Shown piece by piece: positions 1 to 8,209 of a stretch of DNA of 64,000 nucleotides (its first letter is position 1; each line of letters opens with the position of its first letter). The notes under the pieces are model-generated. The model was not told the origin of the DNA. It ran no database searches and saw only the letters and a list, made by a program, of their open reading frames with translations. The translations under genes and the position numbers were made by a program. The DNA is from Mycolicibacterium iranicum (GTDB lineage Bacteria; Actinomycetota; Actinomycetes; Mycobacteriales; Mycobacteriaceae), in NCBI RefSeq assembly GCF_002101705.1, contig NZ_LQPC01000049.1:49758-113757 (forward strand). Reading direction: 5' to 3'.

Positions 1-698
1 ACACCGCATGGTTCAAGGGCAACTTCCCGCCGGAGGCCTCGATCGAAGCCATCGAGATCGATGGCTACCCGAGCGCGGAATCGCTTGCCACACATCCGGA
101 TTGGTTGACCTTGGTCGAGCGGTCGAAGATCTACGGCGACACCCGCAACCCCTTCGAGATCGATTCGTCACGCCGGTGGACCCATGTTCGCCTGACCATC
201 TATCCCGACGGCGGTGTCGCGCGCCTGCGGGTGCACGGTGAAGGCCTGCCCGATTCGAAACTCGTCGGCTTCGGGCCGACCGACCTGGCCGCCCTGGAGA
301 ACGGCGGGTTGGTGCTGGACTGCTCCAACCGGTTCTACAGCTCCCCGCAGAACATCATCTTCCCGGGGTTGGCGCAGGTGATGGGTGACGGTTGGGAGAC
401 CGCCCGGCGGCGCGACGACGGCAATGACTGGGTGCACATCCGGTTGGCCGGCGCCGGACACATTCGCCTTGCCGAGGTCGACACCTCGTACTTCATCGGC
501 AACAGCCCCGGCGCCGCGGCGCTGTGGGGCCGCCGCGACGGATCCGAGTGGGTGCAGCTGCTGCCCCGCACCGACCTGCTGCCCGACACCCGGCACCGGT
601 TTCCCGTCGCTGGTGACGATGTCGTCGATCAGGTGCGCCTCGACATCTTTCCCGACGGCGGTCTGGCGCGGCTGCGCCTCTTCGGGGAGCTGGTATGA
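1..698 (+). CDS. alc: Allantoicase, 5'-truncated by the window edge
   Basis: Allantoicase hydrolyses allantoate to ureidoglycolate and urea in cytosolic purine breakdown. The reading frame is open from base 3 and already begins inside conserved sequence (TAWFKGNFPPE, then AIEIDGYPSAESL). About 230 C-terminal residues are present, including the second of the two repeated jelly-roll halves (WVHIRLAGAGHIRLAEVDT, later VRLDIFPDGGLARLRLFGEL). The first third of the protein lies outside the window, so the true start is not visible. The TGA stop overlaps the ATG of the following allantoinase gene (ATGA), which indicates translational coupling. With the next four genes it forms an allantoin-use cluster. 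The assignment rests on the family-typical motifs and on this context. Confidence 0.9.
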   Translation, partial: TAWFKGNFPPEASIEAIEIDGYPSAESLATHPDWLTLVERSKIYGDTRNPFEIDSSRRWTHVRLTIYPDGGVARLRVHGEGLPDSKLVGFGPTDLAALENGGLVLDCSNRFYSSPQNIIFPGLAQVMGDGWETARRRDDGNDWVHIRLAGAGHIRLAEVDTSYFIGNSPGAAALWGRRDGSEWVQLLPRTDLLPDTRHRFPVAGDDVVDQVRLDIFPDGGLARLRLFGELV

Positions 699-1600
699 GC
701 CCGTATCCGCGGGACATGGTCGGCTACGGCCGCACACCGCCGGATCCGCGGTGGCCCCGCGATGCACGCATCGCCGTGCAGTTCGTCCTGAATTACGAAG
801 AGGGCGCGGAGAACTCGGTTCTCGACGGCGATCCGGCGTCGGAGACATTCCTGTCGGAGATCACTCCGGCCGAGGCTTTCCCGAACCGGCACATGAGCAT
901 GGAGTCGCTGTACGAGTACGGCTCACGCGCCGGGCTGTGGCGCTTGCTGCGCATCTTCGAACGGCGCGGCGTGCCGCTGACGATCTTCGCCGTCGCCCGC
1001 GCTCTGCAGCGAAACCCCGAAGCTGCGGCGGCGTTCACCGAACTCGGCCACGAAATCGCCTGCCATGGCCTGCGCTGGACGTCGTATCAGCTGATCGACC
1101 GCGACACCGAGAGGGCGCACTTACAGGAGGCGGTGCGCATCCTCACCGAGCTGACCGGCACCGCCCCGCGCGGCTGGTACACCGGACGCGACTCGCCCAA
1201 CACCCGTGAGCTGGTCGTCGAGCACGGCGGGTTCACCTACGACTCCGACTCCTATGCCGACGATCTGCCCTACTGGGTCACTGTCGCCGGCCGCGATCAT
1301 CTGGTGGTGCCGTACACCCTGGACACCAACGACATGCGGTTCGCCTCCCCTGCCGGGTTCTCCAACGGCGAGCAGTTCTACGCCCACCTGCGCGACGCAT
1401 TCGACGTGCTCTACGCAGAAGGCGGTGAGGGGCAGCCGAAGATGCTGTCGGTAGGGCTGCACTGCCGGCTGGCGGGGCGTCCAGCCCGCGCGAGGTCACT
1501 CGAACGGTTTCTCGACCACGTGCAGTCCCACGAGGGCGTCTGGCTGGCGCGCCGCATCGAGATCGCCGAGCACTGGCATATCAATCACCCGGTCAGGTAA
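695..1600 (+). CDS. puuE: Allantoinase, metal-independent PuuE type (NodB-like fold)
   Basis: This enzyme opens the hydantoin ring of allantoin to give allantoate, the step before allantoicase. The 301-residue protein has the PuuE form of the polysaccharide-deacetylase fold. An early VQFVLNYEEGAE segment replaces the metal-binding start of ordinary deacetylases, and the EIACHGLRW motif lies near residue 130. Its length is normal for PuuE. It starts within the stop codon of the allantoicase gene and is clearly co-transcribed with it. Its own 3' end overlaps the convergent racemase gene by 16 bases. Sequence and neighbours agree, so a chitin or peptidoglycan deacetylase is unlikely. Confidence 0.9.
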   Translation: MSPYPRDMVGYGRTPPDPRWPRDARIAVQFVLNYEEGAENSVLDGDPASETFLSEITPAEAFPNRHMSMESLYEYGSRAGLWRLLRIFERRGVPLTIFAVARALQRNPEAAAAFTELGHEIACHGLRWTSYQLIDRDTERAHLQEAVRILTELTGTAPRGWYTGRDSPNTRELVVEHGGFTYDSDSYADDLPYWVTVAGRDHLVVPYTLDTNDMRFASPAGFSNGEQFYAHLRDAFDVLYAEGGEGQPKMLSVGLHCRLAGRPARARSLERFLDHVQSHEGVWLARRIEIAEHWHINHPVR

Positions 1601-2325
1601 TCCTTCGGCGGCGGGGGCGCGAACTCGCCGCGCTGCGAGGTCCGCAACCCCATCGCGACCAACGACTGCACCGTCAACGTGGCGGCGGTGACGCCGTCGA
1701 CGACCGGCACCTCGAGCTCGGTGGAGATCAACGCGCCCATGTCGGCCATCCCGGCGCAGCCGAGCACGATGACGTCGGAGCCGTCGGCCTCCAACGCGTC
1801 CCGGCACGCCTCCGTGACGACCTTGCGGACGTCCGGATCATCGTGGAGGTCCAAAACCGCGATCTCGCAGGCGTGAATGCCGCGGCAGAAGCGCTGCATC
1901 CCATAGTGTTCGGCGAGGTCGACGGCCCGACCCATGGTGCGACCAAGCGTCGTGACCACGCTGAAGCCGCGGCCCAGGAAACTCGCCGTGTGCATCGCGG
2001 CCTCTGCGATGCCCACGACCGGTCCCGACGCCAGCTCCCGCGCCGCGTCGAGGCCGGGATCCCCGAAGCATGCGATGACATATCCGCTGACGCCCTCGTG
2101 TTCACCGCGCTCGATCGCCCGCAGCACACCCGGAACGGAAAGAGCCTCGTCGTAATGACTTTCGATCGACGCCGGTCCGAACTCCGAGGTGACCCCGACG
2201 ACCTCGGTACCCGGTGCGACGACGGCGCGTGCGCACTCGGCAATGCCGGCCGTCATCGCCTCGGTGGTGTTCGGGTTGATGACCCAGATCGTTGTTGATG
2301 GCGCGGTCTCGGCGGGCACGGTCAC
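1585..2325 (-). CDS. Asp/Glu/hydantoin racemase family protein (probable allantoin racemase)
   Basis: The gene encodes a 246-residue cytosolic racemase of the HpxA/hydantoin-racemase group. The N-terminus reads IWVINPNTTEAMT, and two candidate catalytic cysteines sit in IACFGDPGLD (near residue 80) and VLGCAGMADM (near 185), as expected for the two-base mechanism of this family. I chose the GTG at 2325 because it overlaps the permease stop codon (GTGA), so the gene is coupled to the permease. Between an allantoin-type permease and allantoinase the likely substrate is allantoin (R/S interconversion). A hydantoin racemase is the alternative. Confidence 0.82.
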   Translation of the reverse strand: MTVPAETAPSTTIWVINPNTTEAMTAGIAECARAVVAPGTEVVGVTSEFGPASIESHYDEALSVPGVLRAIERGEHEGVSGYVIACFGDPGLDAARELASGPVVGIAEAAMHTASFLGRGFSVVTTLGRTMGRAVDLAEHYGMQRFCRGIHACEIAVLDLHDDPDVRKVVTEACRDALEADGSDVIVLGCAGMADMGALISTELEVPVVDGVTAATLTVQSLVAMGLRTSQRGEFAPPPPKDYLTG

Positions 2326-3875
2326 GGCAGCGCGGGCACGGCAAAGCGCCCCCGGCTGGCCATCACCCAGTACAGGGCGAATCCGAGACCGCAGCCGATG
2401 AACCAGCTGTACTGCGCGGCGGTGTACATGCCGACGACGTAGCCACCGAGCAGCACCGGCACCATCGCGACCACGGCGCCCACCGCGGTCGCTATCACCG
2501 CCGCAGGGTTGTAACCCTTGCTGTACCAGTAGGTTCCGTCCTCGGACATGGTGAACATGGCGTCGACGTCGACCTTCTGCTTGTGCACCAGGTAGTAATG
2601 GGCGATCAGGACGCCGAACAGCGGACCGATGAACGCACCCAGCGTCTCCAGCGTGTAGTGGATGACCTCCGGGTTGTTGTAGAGGTTCCACGGCGTGATC
2701 AGCACCGAACCGACCGCGGCGATCATGCCGCCGGCACGCCAGCTGATGCGTTGCGGGCTGACATTGGAGAAGTCGAACGCCGGCGAGATGAAGTTGGCGA
2801 CGATGTTGATACCGATGGTGGCGATCGTGAACGTCAACGCGCCCAACACGATTGCGAAGGTAGAGTCGATGCGCGCGACCGTCTCGACGGGATCGGTGAT
2901 CAGCTCGCCGAACACCGGCACGGTCAACGAAGCGGTGACGACCACCAGGATCGAGAACACGAGGAAGTTGACCGGGAGCCCGAGGAAGTTGCCCCGCTTC
3001 ACCGCGTTGAACGACTTGCCATAGCGGGAGAAGTCACCGAAATTCAGCATCGGACCCGAAAAGTACGACACCACAAGCGCGATGGCGCCCAGCATGACGG
3101 GGATGGACTCCAAGCCCGTGTAAGTCACCTCGCCGAGGTTCAGGTCGATGGCACCCCAGCCGGCCTGATAGATCAGGTAACCACACAGCAGGAACATCAC
3201 GACGTACACCGCGGGACCGCAGAAGTCGATGAACTTGCGGATGGCCTCCATACCGCGCCAGAACACGCAGGCCTGCAGGATCCACAGCAGGATGAAGCTA
3301 CCCCAGCCCAGCAACGGCAGGCCCAGGAAACCGTATTCGTCGACGTCGGCGTACGGCGCCAGCCCAGGGAAGAGTTTCAGCAGCACCACGTCGAGCGCGG
3401 CCGACGCCAGATAGGTCTGGATGCCGTACCACGCCACTGCGATCAGGCCGCGGATGATCGCCGGGATGTTGGCGCCCAGCACCCCGAAGACGCTGCGGCA
3501 GATCACCGGATACGGCACACCGGTGGCCTGACTCGGTTTGGCCACCAGATTGCAGAAGACGTTGACGATCACGATGCCGATCAGCAGCGCAACCAGCACT
3601 TGCCAACTGGCCAGGCCGAGAGCGAACAGGCTGCCCGCTGTCACATAGCCGCCGACGCTGTGCACGTCGGACATCCAGAACGCGAAGATGTTGTAGGAGG
3701 TCCAGGTTTGTTTGCCCAGCGGCGCAAGGTCTTCGTTGGTCAGACGCGGGTCGTAGCCGGGCTTGATGACGCCACCCCCGACGGGATGGCCGGAGGCCTC
3801 GACCATGTCGCCCGCACCGACCACCGCGCCGGGCGGCATGTCCTTGCTGGCGTGAGGTGAGTCGATGTCGGTCAT
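2322..3875 (-). CDS. NCS1-family allantoin/hydantoin permease
   Basis: This 517-residue polytopic membrane protein is of the nucleobase:cation symporter-1 family (Mhp1/PucI relatives). Family-like features are the N-terminal PLGKQTWTSYNIFAFWMSDV segment, a VAKPSQATGVPYPVICRSVFG stretch after the second helix region, and about twelve hydrophobic segments. It should import allantoin or a related hydantoin with Na+ or H+. It lies 53 bases after the GntR regulator gene and overlaps the racemase start by four bases, so regulator, permease and racemase probably form one minus-strand operon. Substrate choice among allantoin, hydantoin and purines is inferred from context. Confidence 0.88.
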   Translation of the reverse strand: MTDIDSPHASKDMPPGAVVGAGDMVEASGHPVGGGVIKPGYDPRLTNEDLAPLGKQTWTSYNIFAFWMSDVHSVGGYVTAGSLFALGLASWQVLVALLIGIVIVNVFCNLVAKPSQATGVPYPVICRSVFGVLGANIPAIIRGLIAVAWYGIQTYLASAALDVVLLKLFPGLAPYADVDEYGFLGLPLLGWGSFILLWILQACVFWRGMEAIRKFIDFCGPAVYVVMFLLCGYLIYQAGWGAIDLNLGEVTYTGLESIPVMLGAIALVVSYFSGPMLNFGDFSRYGKSFNAVKRGNFLGLPVNFLVFSILVVVTASLTVPVFGELITDPVETVARIDSTFAIVLGALTFTIATIGINIVANFISPAFDFSNVSPQRISWRAGGMIAAVGSVLITPWNLYNNPEVIHYTLETLGAFIGPLFGVLIAHYYLVHKQKVDVDAMFTMSEDGTYWYSKGYNPAAVIATAVGAVVAMVPVLLGGYVVGMYTAAQYSWFIGCGLGFALYWVMASRGRFAVPALP

Positions 3876-3928
3876 GCGCGGACGCTAACGACGGATCGTT
3901 TCACCGATATTGCCTGCGAACTACCGCC

Positions 3929-4648
3929 CTATTGCGTGGAAGATATATCAGGCGGCGCGAACAGGCCGGTGTCGGTCGGCAGCGTCGCGATCACTGCATT
4001 GAGTCGTTGGGCGTGCACCTCGGCCGCGGTGAGCAGGCGTTCGACGTCCCGAGCGAGGAAGCCGTCGAGCATCTCGGTGTGATCGGCGTGCAGGTCGCGG
4101 CGATCCTCGGCGGCGACGTGCACCATCGACTGCACAGGTTCGGTGACATTCCAGGCCGATTCGAGCATGTGCAACAGCCGGTACATGCGTGACGGCCCGG
4201 TCAGGGCCAGATGGAAGTCGCGGCTGTGCCGATGGAAGGCAGCGGAGTCGTCATCGTTAATCGCTTGCAGCAGAATATTATTGGCGGCGATCGCGGCTGC
4301 ATGATCCTGGTCGTTCGCGTTGCCGACCGCGGCCGCCAGCGCCGCTGATTCCAGCGTCTCCCGCACGATGTACATCTCCCGCAGTTCCTGCGGCGTCAGC
4401 AGGGCGACCGTATAGCCGAAATTGCTGCGGTGCGCGACGAGTCCCTCTCCGATCAGCGTCTTGAGCGCCTCGCGCACCGGGATCTGGCTCACCCCGAATA
4501 GATCGGCGACTTCGCCCAACGGGATCGGCGTGCCCGGCGACACGGCACCGTCGAGAATCACTCTGCGCAACTCGTCGAGGATGGCCTGCTGCGGGCGGCC
4601 GGGCGCGTCGACCACCAGGCTGGCGATCAGGGACGAACGTCGACGCAT
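3929..4648 (-). CDS. GntR-family regulator with FCD domain, probable allantoin regulator
   Basis: The protein is a 239-residue transcription factor. A winged helix-turn-helix lies near residues 25-75 (LGEVADLFGVSQIPVREAL is typical of the FadR subgroup). It is followed by an all-helical FCD ligand domain with metal-type histidines (FHRHSRDFHLAL, LHADHTEMLDG). The ATG at 4648 begins just before the DNA-binding domain. A longer frame extends upstream to 4789 but adds unconserved low-quality sequence. As first gene of the permease-racemase unit it most likely senses a purine-breakdown intermediate and controls that unit. The ligand is unknown. Confidence 0.82.
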   Translation of the reverse strand: MRRRSSLIASLVVDAPGRPQQAILDELRRVILDGAVSPGTPIPLGEVADLFGVSQIPVREALKTLIGEGLVAHRSNFGYTVALLTPQELREMYIVRETLESAALAAAVGNANDQDHAAAIAANNILLQAINDDDSAAFHRHSRDFHLALTGPSRMYRLLHMLESAWNVTEPVQSMVHVAAEDRRDLHADHTEMLDGFLARDVERLLTAAEVHAQRLNAVIATLPTDTGLFAPPDISSTQ

Positions 4649-4805
4649 CGAGCAACCGTAAGCCGACGACGGTGTCCCCACCACTTGCGCGGTCTCGCGA
4701 AACGGCCAAGACGGTAGCTGCGAGGCACCAACGACGACCGTGGTGGCGCTCTCGCGAGAAGGCATTCCCCCGCGCGCCACTCCCGTCACTCACGCCACAG
4801 CTGCG

Positions 4806-4811
4806 TACGCT
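4806..4811 (+). promoter_or_regulatory. Putative -10 box for a leaderless transcript
   Basis: TACGCT matches the mycobacterial TANNNT -10 consensus. It ends eight bases before the ATG of the lipoprotein gene, so transcription would begin at or next to the start codon. The same geometry recurs at four other genes of the window. Confidence 0.45.
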
Positions 4812-4819
4812 GGAGCACG

Positions 4820-5365
4820 ATGAGGACGAGGCAGGTCATGGCGGGCGCGCTCCTGAGCGTGGCCGCGCTCGCCGGATGCCAGTCGTCAATCGACGGAACG
4901 GCCACCCGCGAGCCCGACACCGCGTTCACCGAGCCGGAGTTCCCGACCCCGCGGCCGACCCGGCCGACCCCGGCGCCGCCGCCGTCCACACCGGATGCGC
5001 CGACCACCCGCCCCGCCCCGTCGAACGGGGAGGTGCTGGAGCCGCAGAACGGATACGTCTTCATCCAGACGAAAACCGGCAAGACGCGCTGCCAGCTCGA
5101 CGAGCAGGAGGTCGGCTGCGAGTCCGCCTTCACCAACGCTCCGGAGGTCGACGGCCTGCCGGCGAACGGGGTGCGTCTGAGCGCCGACGGTGAGCTCAGC
5201 TGGGTGTTGGGCAACCTGGGCGCGATCCCGGCGGTGACGCTGGATTACCGAACCTATTCTGCAGTGGGCTGGACGATCGTCGCTGACGAGAACGGCACCC
5301 GTTTCACCAACGACGGCACCGGCCGCGGCATGGTCATCAGCGTGGAGGGTGTCGAGAGCTTCTGA
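4820..5365 (+). CDS. Mycobacterial lipoprotein of unknown function
   Basis: This is a 181-residue exported lipoprotein. A short signal peptide ends in the lipobox LAGC with the lipidated cysteine at residue 20. A Pro/Thr-rich linker (residues about 45-70) follows, and then a compact domain containing two cysteines (TRCQLDEQEVGCESAF) likely to pair as a disulfide. No catalytic motif is visible. The sequence resembles small mycobacterial lipoproteins that recognise no obvious enzyme family. It stands alone between the divergent allantoin regulator and the mtr operon, and its TANNNT box suggests a leaderless message. Confidence 0.75.
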   Translation: MRTRQVMAGALLSVAALAGCQSSIDGTATREPDTAFTEPEFPTPRPTRPTPAPPPSTPDAPTTRPAPSNGEVLEPQNGYVFIQTKTGKTRCQLDEQEVGCESAFTNAPEVDGLPANGVRLSADGELSWVLGNLGAIPAVTLDYRTYSAVGWTIVADENGTRFTNDGTGRGMVISVEGVESF

Positions 5366-5432
5366 CCCGCCGTCACCGATCAGTCAGCGGCTGAGGGTTT
5401 GGCGCCGATCGTTCTGCGGGAACAGCGCCAGG

Positions 5433-6809
5433 GTGCGAAGACACGATCTGGTCGTCATCGGCGCGGGCTCGGGGAACATGGTCATCGACGACCGCTTTTC
5501 CGATGTGGACGTCGCGATCGTCGACGACCGCAAATTCGGCGGCACCTGCGTCAACTACGGATGCATCCCGTCGAAGTTGCTCTCCTACACCGCCCAGATC
5601 GCCGACACCGTCGCCGAGGCGGCGAACTTCGACATCGACAGCGATTACCGCGGCCTGCGCTGGCAGCAGGTTCGCGATCGCGTGTTCGGGCGCACCGACC
5701 AGGTGGCCGCCGACGGTGAACAGAGCCGGCGGGACAGCGGATTCGTCACCGTCTACAACGGACACGCGCGCTTCACAGGTCCCAAGCAAATGCACGTCGA
5801 CGCCGGAGGCGACACCGTCGACATCGCCGCCGACCGTATCGTCGTCGCGGCAGGCGGGCGCCCCATCGTGCCGGAGGTCGTAGCCGACTCCGGGCTGCCT
5901 TTCGAAACCTCGGACACCATCATGAGGCGCGATACCCCGCCCGAGCATCTGGCGGTGCTGGGCGGCGGGTACATCGCCGCTGAACTCGCCCACGTCTTCG
6001 CCAGCGCGGGCAGCCGCATCACCATCATCGAAAAATCCGGACAACTGCTCGGCGGTCCCCAGGATGAGGCGGTTCGCACGGTCTACACCGAGCTCATGCG
6101 TTCGAAATACGACCTGCGGTGCGGCACCGAGTTGGTTGAGTTATCCGGCGCACCAGGCGATCTCGTGCTCGCTCTGGACGACGGCTCTACGGTGCGCGCG
6201 GACACCCTGCTGATCGCGGCGGGCCGACGCTCCAACAGTGACCGCCTCGACGTCGAGAAGGGCGGCATCGAGACACACGACGACGGACGCATCGTCGTCG
6301 ACAAACACTGCCGCACCACTGCCGACGGCGTCTTCGCGCTCGGCGACGTCAGCACCGCCGTCCCGCTCAAGCACGTCGCCAATCGGGAGGCCCGGGTCGT
6401 CAAGCACAACCTGTTGCATCCCGATGACCTGCACGTCATCAGCCACGATCTCGTGCCGTCCGCGGTGTTCACGAATCCGCAGATCGCATCCATCGGTCGT
6501 ACCGAAAAGGACTGCCGCGAGGGCAATCTCGACTACCGCGTCGGCATCACCGAGTTCGCCGACGTGGCCTACGGATGGGCGATGCAGGACAGCTCGGGAA
6601 TGTGCAAGGTCCTCGCCGACCGTGACGGGACCATCCTCGGCGCCCACATCATCGGCGCACAGGCCGCGTCACTGATCCAGATCTTCGTCGTCGCAATGAA
6701 CTTCGGAATCAAAGCCCACGATCTGGCAGCCGAACCGTACTGGACCCACCCCGCACTGACCGAGGTCGTCGAGAACGCTCTCCTGAATCTCGGGAAGTCC
6801 GACTCATGA
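5433..6809 (+). CDS. mtr: Mycothione reductase-type flavoprotein disulfide reductase
   Basis: The gene encodes a 458-residue pyridine-nucleotide disulfide oxidoreductase that should reduce mycothiol disulfide using NADPH and FAD. Visible are the FAD-binding start VVIGAGSGN, the redox-active motif GGTCVNYGCIPSK, the NADPH-binding LGGGYIAAELAHVF, the second FAD motif GVFALGDVS, and the C-terminal HPALTEVVENALL carrying the active-site His-Glu pair. The GTG at 5433 gives a length almost equal to the M. tuberculosis enzyme; frames further upstream add unrelated residues. It overlaps zwf (ATGA), which supplies NADPH. It may be a paralogue rather than the only Mtr of the cell, because N-terminal details differ from the M. 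tuberculosis protein. Confidence 0.82.
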   Translation: MRRHDLVVIGAGSGNMVIDDRFSDVDVAIVDDRKFGGTCVNYGCIPSKLLSYTAQIADTVAEAANFDIDSDYRGLRWQQVRDRVFGRTDQVAADGEQSRRDSGFVTVYNGHARFTGPKQMHVDAGGDTVDIAADRIVVAAGGRPIVPEVVADSGLPFETSDTIMRRDTPPEHLAVLGGGYIAAELAHVFASAGSRITIIEKSGQLLGGPQDEAVRTVYTELMRSKYDLRCGTELVELSGAPGDLVLALDDGSTVRADTLLIAAGRRSNSDRLDVEKGGIETHDDGRIVVDKHCRTTADGVFALGDVSTAVPLKHVANREARVVKHNLLHPDDLHVISHDLVPSAVFTNPQIASIGRTEKDCREGNLDYRVGITEFADVAYGWAMQDSSGMCKVLADRDGTILGAHIIGAQAASLIQIFVVAMNFGIKAHDLAAEPYWTHPALTEVVENALLNLGKSDS

Positions 6810-8209
6810 CCGCCGATGCCACCGACCCCGTCGTCCTGGTGCTCTTCGGTGCCCGCGGTGATCTCGCGCGTCGCATGCTCTTCCCGAGCCTGTACCGTCT
6901 CGCCCGCGCGGGCAGACTGCCCGAGGACTACCGGATCATCGGTTCCGGCCGGTCATCGCCGGACAGCCTCGACGCGTTCCGCGATTCAGTGCGCGACGGA
7001 CTGGCGGAATCGTTCGACCAGCTCGACGCTGCTGTCGCCGACGAGTTGCTGGGCAGGTTGACGTTCCAGTCTGCCAACGACGAAGACGGCGCCGAGCTCG
7101 CCGCGAAAGTCCGCCAGGCCAAAGATGATCTCGGCGACGGCACACAGACCCTGATCTACCTGTCCGTGCCGCCCGCGGCGATGAAACCGATGGTCGAGAT
7201 GCTGGGCCGGGAAGGCCTTGCCGACGGAGCGAGGCTCATCGTCGAGAAGCCGTTCGGCACAGACCTGAACAGCTCACGGGACCTGGCCGCGGCCACCGAA
7301 GCCGTCGCCGATGAGGAGCACGTCTACCGGATCGATCACTTCCTCGGCAAGGAAGCCGTCCAGAACATCCTTGCGTTGCGTTTCGCCAACGGACTCCTCG
7401 AACCCTCGTGGAACAGAAGCCACATCGAGTCGGTTCAGATCGATGTTCCGGAGGACATCGCCCTGGAGGGCCGCGGCAGTTTCTACGAGTCCACCGGATG
7501 CTTCCGCGACATGGTGTCCACCCACCTGTGTCAGGTGCTGGGATTCGTCGCGATGGAGACTCCGGTGACGTTGGATGCGAGCGGTCTCCGCGACGCCAAG
7601 GCCCGGGTCTTCGACGACATGCGCCCCCTCGACCCGGCGCGGGTGGTGTTCGGACAGTACGACGGGTATCGGGGCGAAGACGGCGTCGACGACGAGTCGG
7701 ACGTCGAGACGCTGGTGGCACTGGAGGCGTTCGTCGACAACGACAGGTGGCGCGGTGTTCCGTTCTACCTGCGCACCGGAAAAGCCATGGGCGACAACCG
7801 GCGCACGGTCACCCTGACGTTCCGGACGCCGACCCCGGCACTGTTCGGCGAGGCCTCCCGCGACCAGCTGGTGCTCGACCTGACCGGCACGCCGACGGCG
7901 ACCCTCGAGCTCAACGTCAAGAAGCCGGGCCCCCAGTTGGCTGCTGAGCGGGTCGATTCGGACCTGCGTCTGGCCCCCGGCGAGCACGAGCAGGACGGGC
8001 TCGACGCCTACGAGCGGCTCCTGCTCGACGTCATGCGGGGCGACCAGACACTGTTCGCACGCGCTGACGAGGTAGATCGGCTGTGGCAGGTGTGCCAGCC
8101 CGTGCTCGACACGCCGCCCTCGGTGCAGAGTTACGAAAAAGGTTCGTGGGGGCCGGAATCGGCGGTACAGCTGCCCGGCGCCGTGGGCTGGCGGTTGCCG
8201 GATGACTAG
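6806..8209 (+). CDS. zwf: Glucose-6-phosphate 1-dehydrogenase
   Basis: The enzyme oxidises glucose 6-phosphate to 6-phosphogluconolactone and makes NADPH in the pentose phosphate pathway. The 467-residue protein has the nucleotide-binding start VLFGARGDLARRMLFP, the substrate/catalytic signature YRIDHFLGKE near residue 175, and IVEKPFGTDL just before it. Length and motifs are normal. The gene overlaps the mycothione reductase gene by four bases and the GH15 gene by eight, so all three are almost surely one transcript. This links NADPH production with thiol reduction. Confidence 0.94.
   Translation: MTADATDPVVLVLFGARGDLARRMLFPSLYRLARAGRLPEDYRIIGSGRSSPDSLDAFRDSVRDGLAESFDQLDAAVADELLGRLTFQSANDEDGAELAAKVRQAKDDLGDGTQTLIYLSVPPAAMKPMVEMLGREGLADGARLIVEKPFGTDLNSSRDLAAATEAVADEEHVYRIDHFLGKEAVQNILALRFANGLLEPSWNRSHIESVQIDVPEDIALEGRGSFYESTGCFRDMVSTHLCQVLGFVAMETPVTLDASGLRDAKARVFDDMRPLDPARVVFGQYDGYRGEDGVDDESDVETLVALEAFVDNDRWRGVPFYLRTGKAMGDNRRTVTLTFRTPTPALFGEASRDQLVLDLTGTPTATLELNVKKPGPQLAAERVDSDLRLAPGEHEQDGLDAYERLLLDVMRGDQTLFARADEVDRLWQVCQPVLDTPPSVQSYEKGSWGPESAVQLPGAVGWRLPDD

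Noticed and set aside
2292..3860. Long plus-strand open frame of 522 codons
   Set aside because: It is the antisense shadow of the NCS1 permease; its His/Asp/Gln/Arg-rich composition is typical of reverse frames in GC-rich genes.
4750..4759. TCTCGCGAGA palindrome in the gntR-lipoprotein gap
   Set aside because: Ten bases of CG-rich self-complementarity is common by chance here; with no second copy I do not claim an operator.
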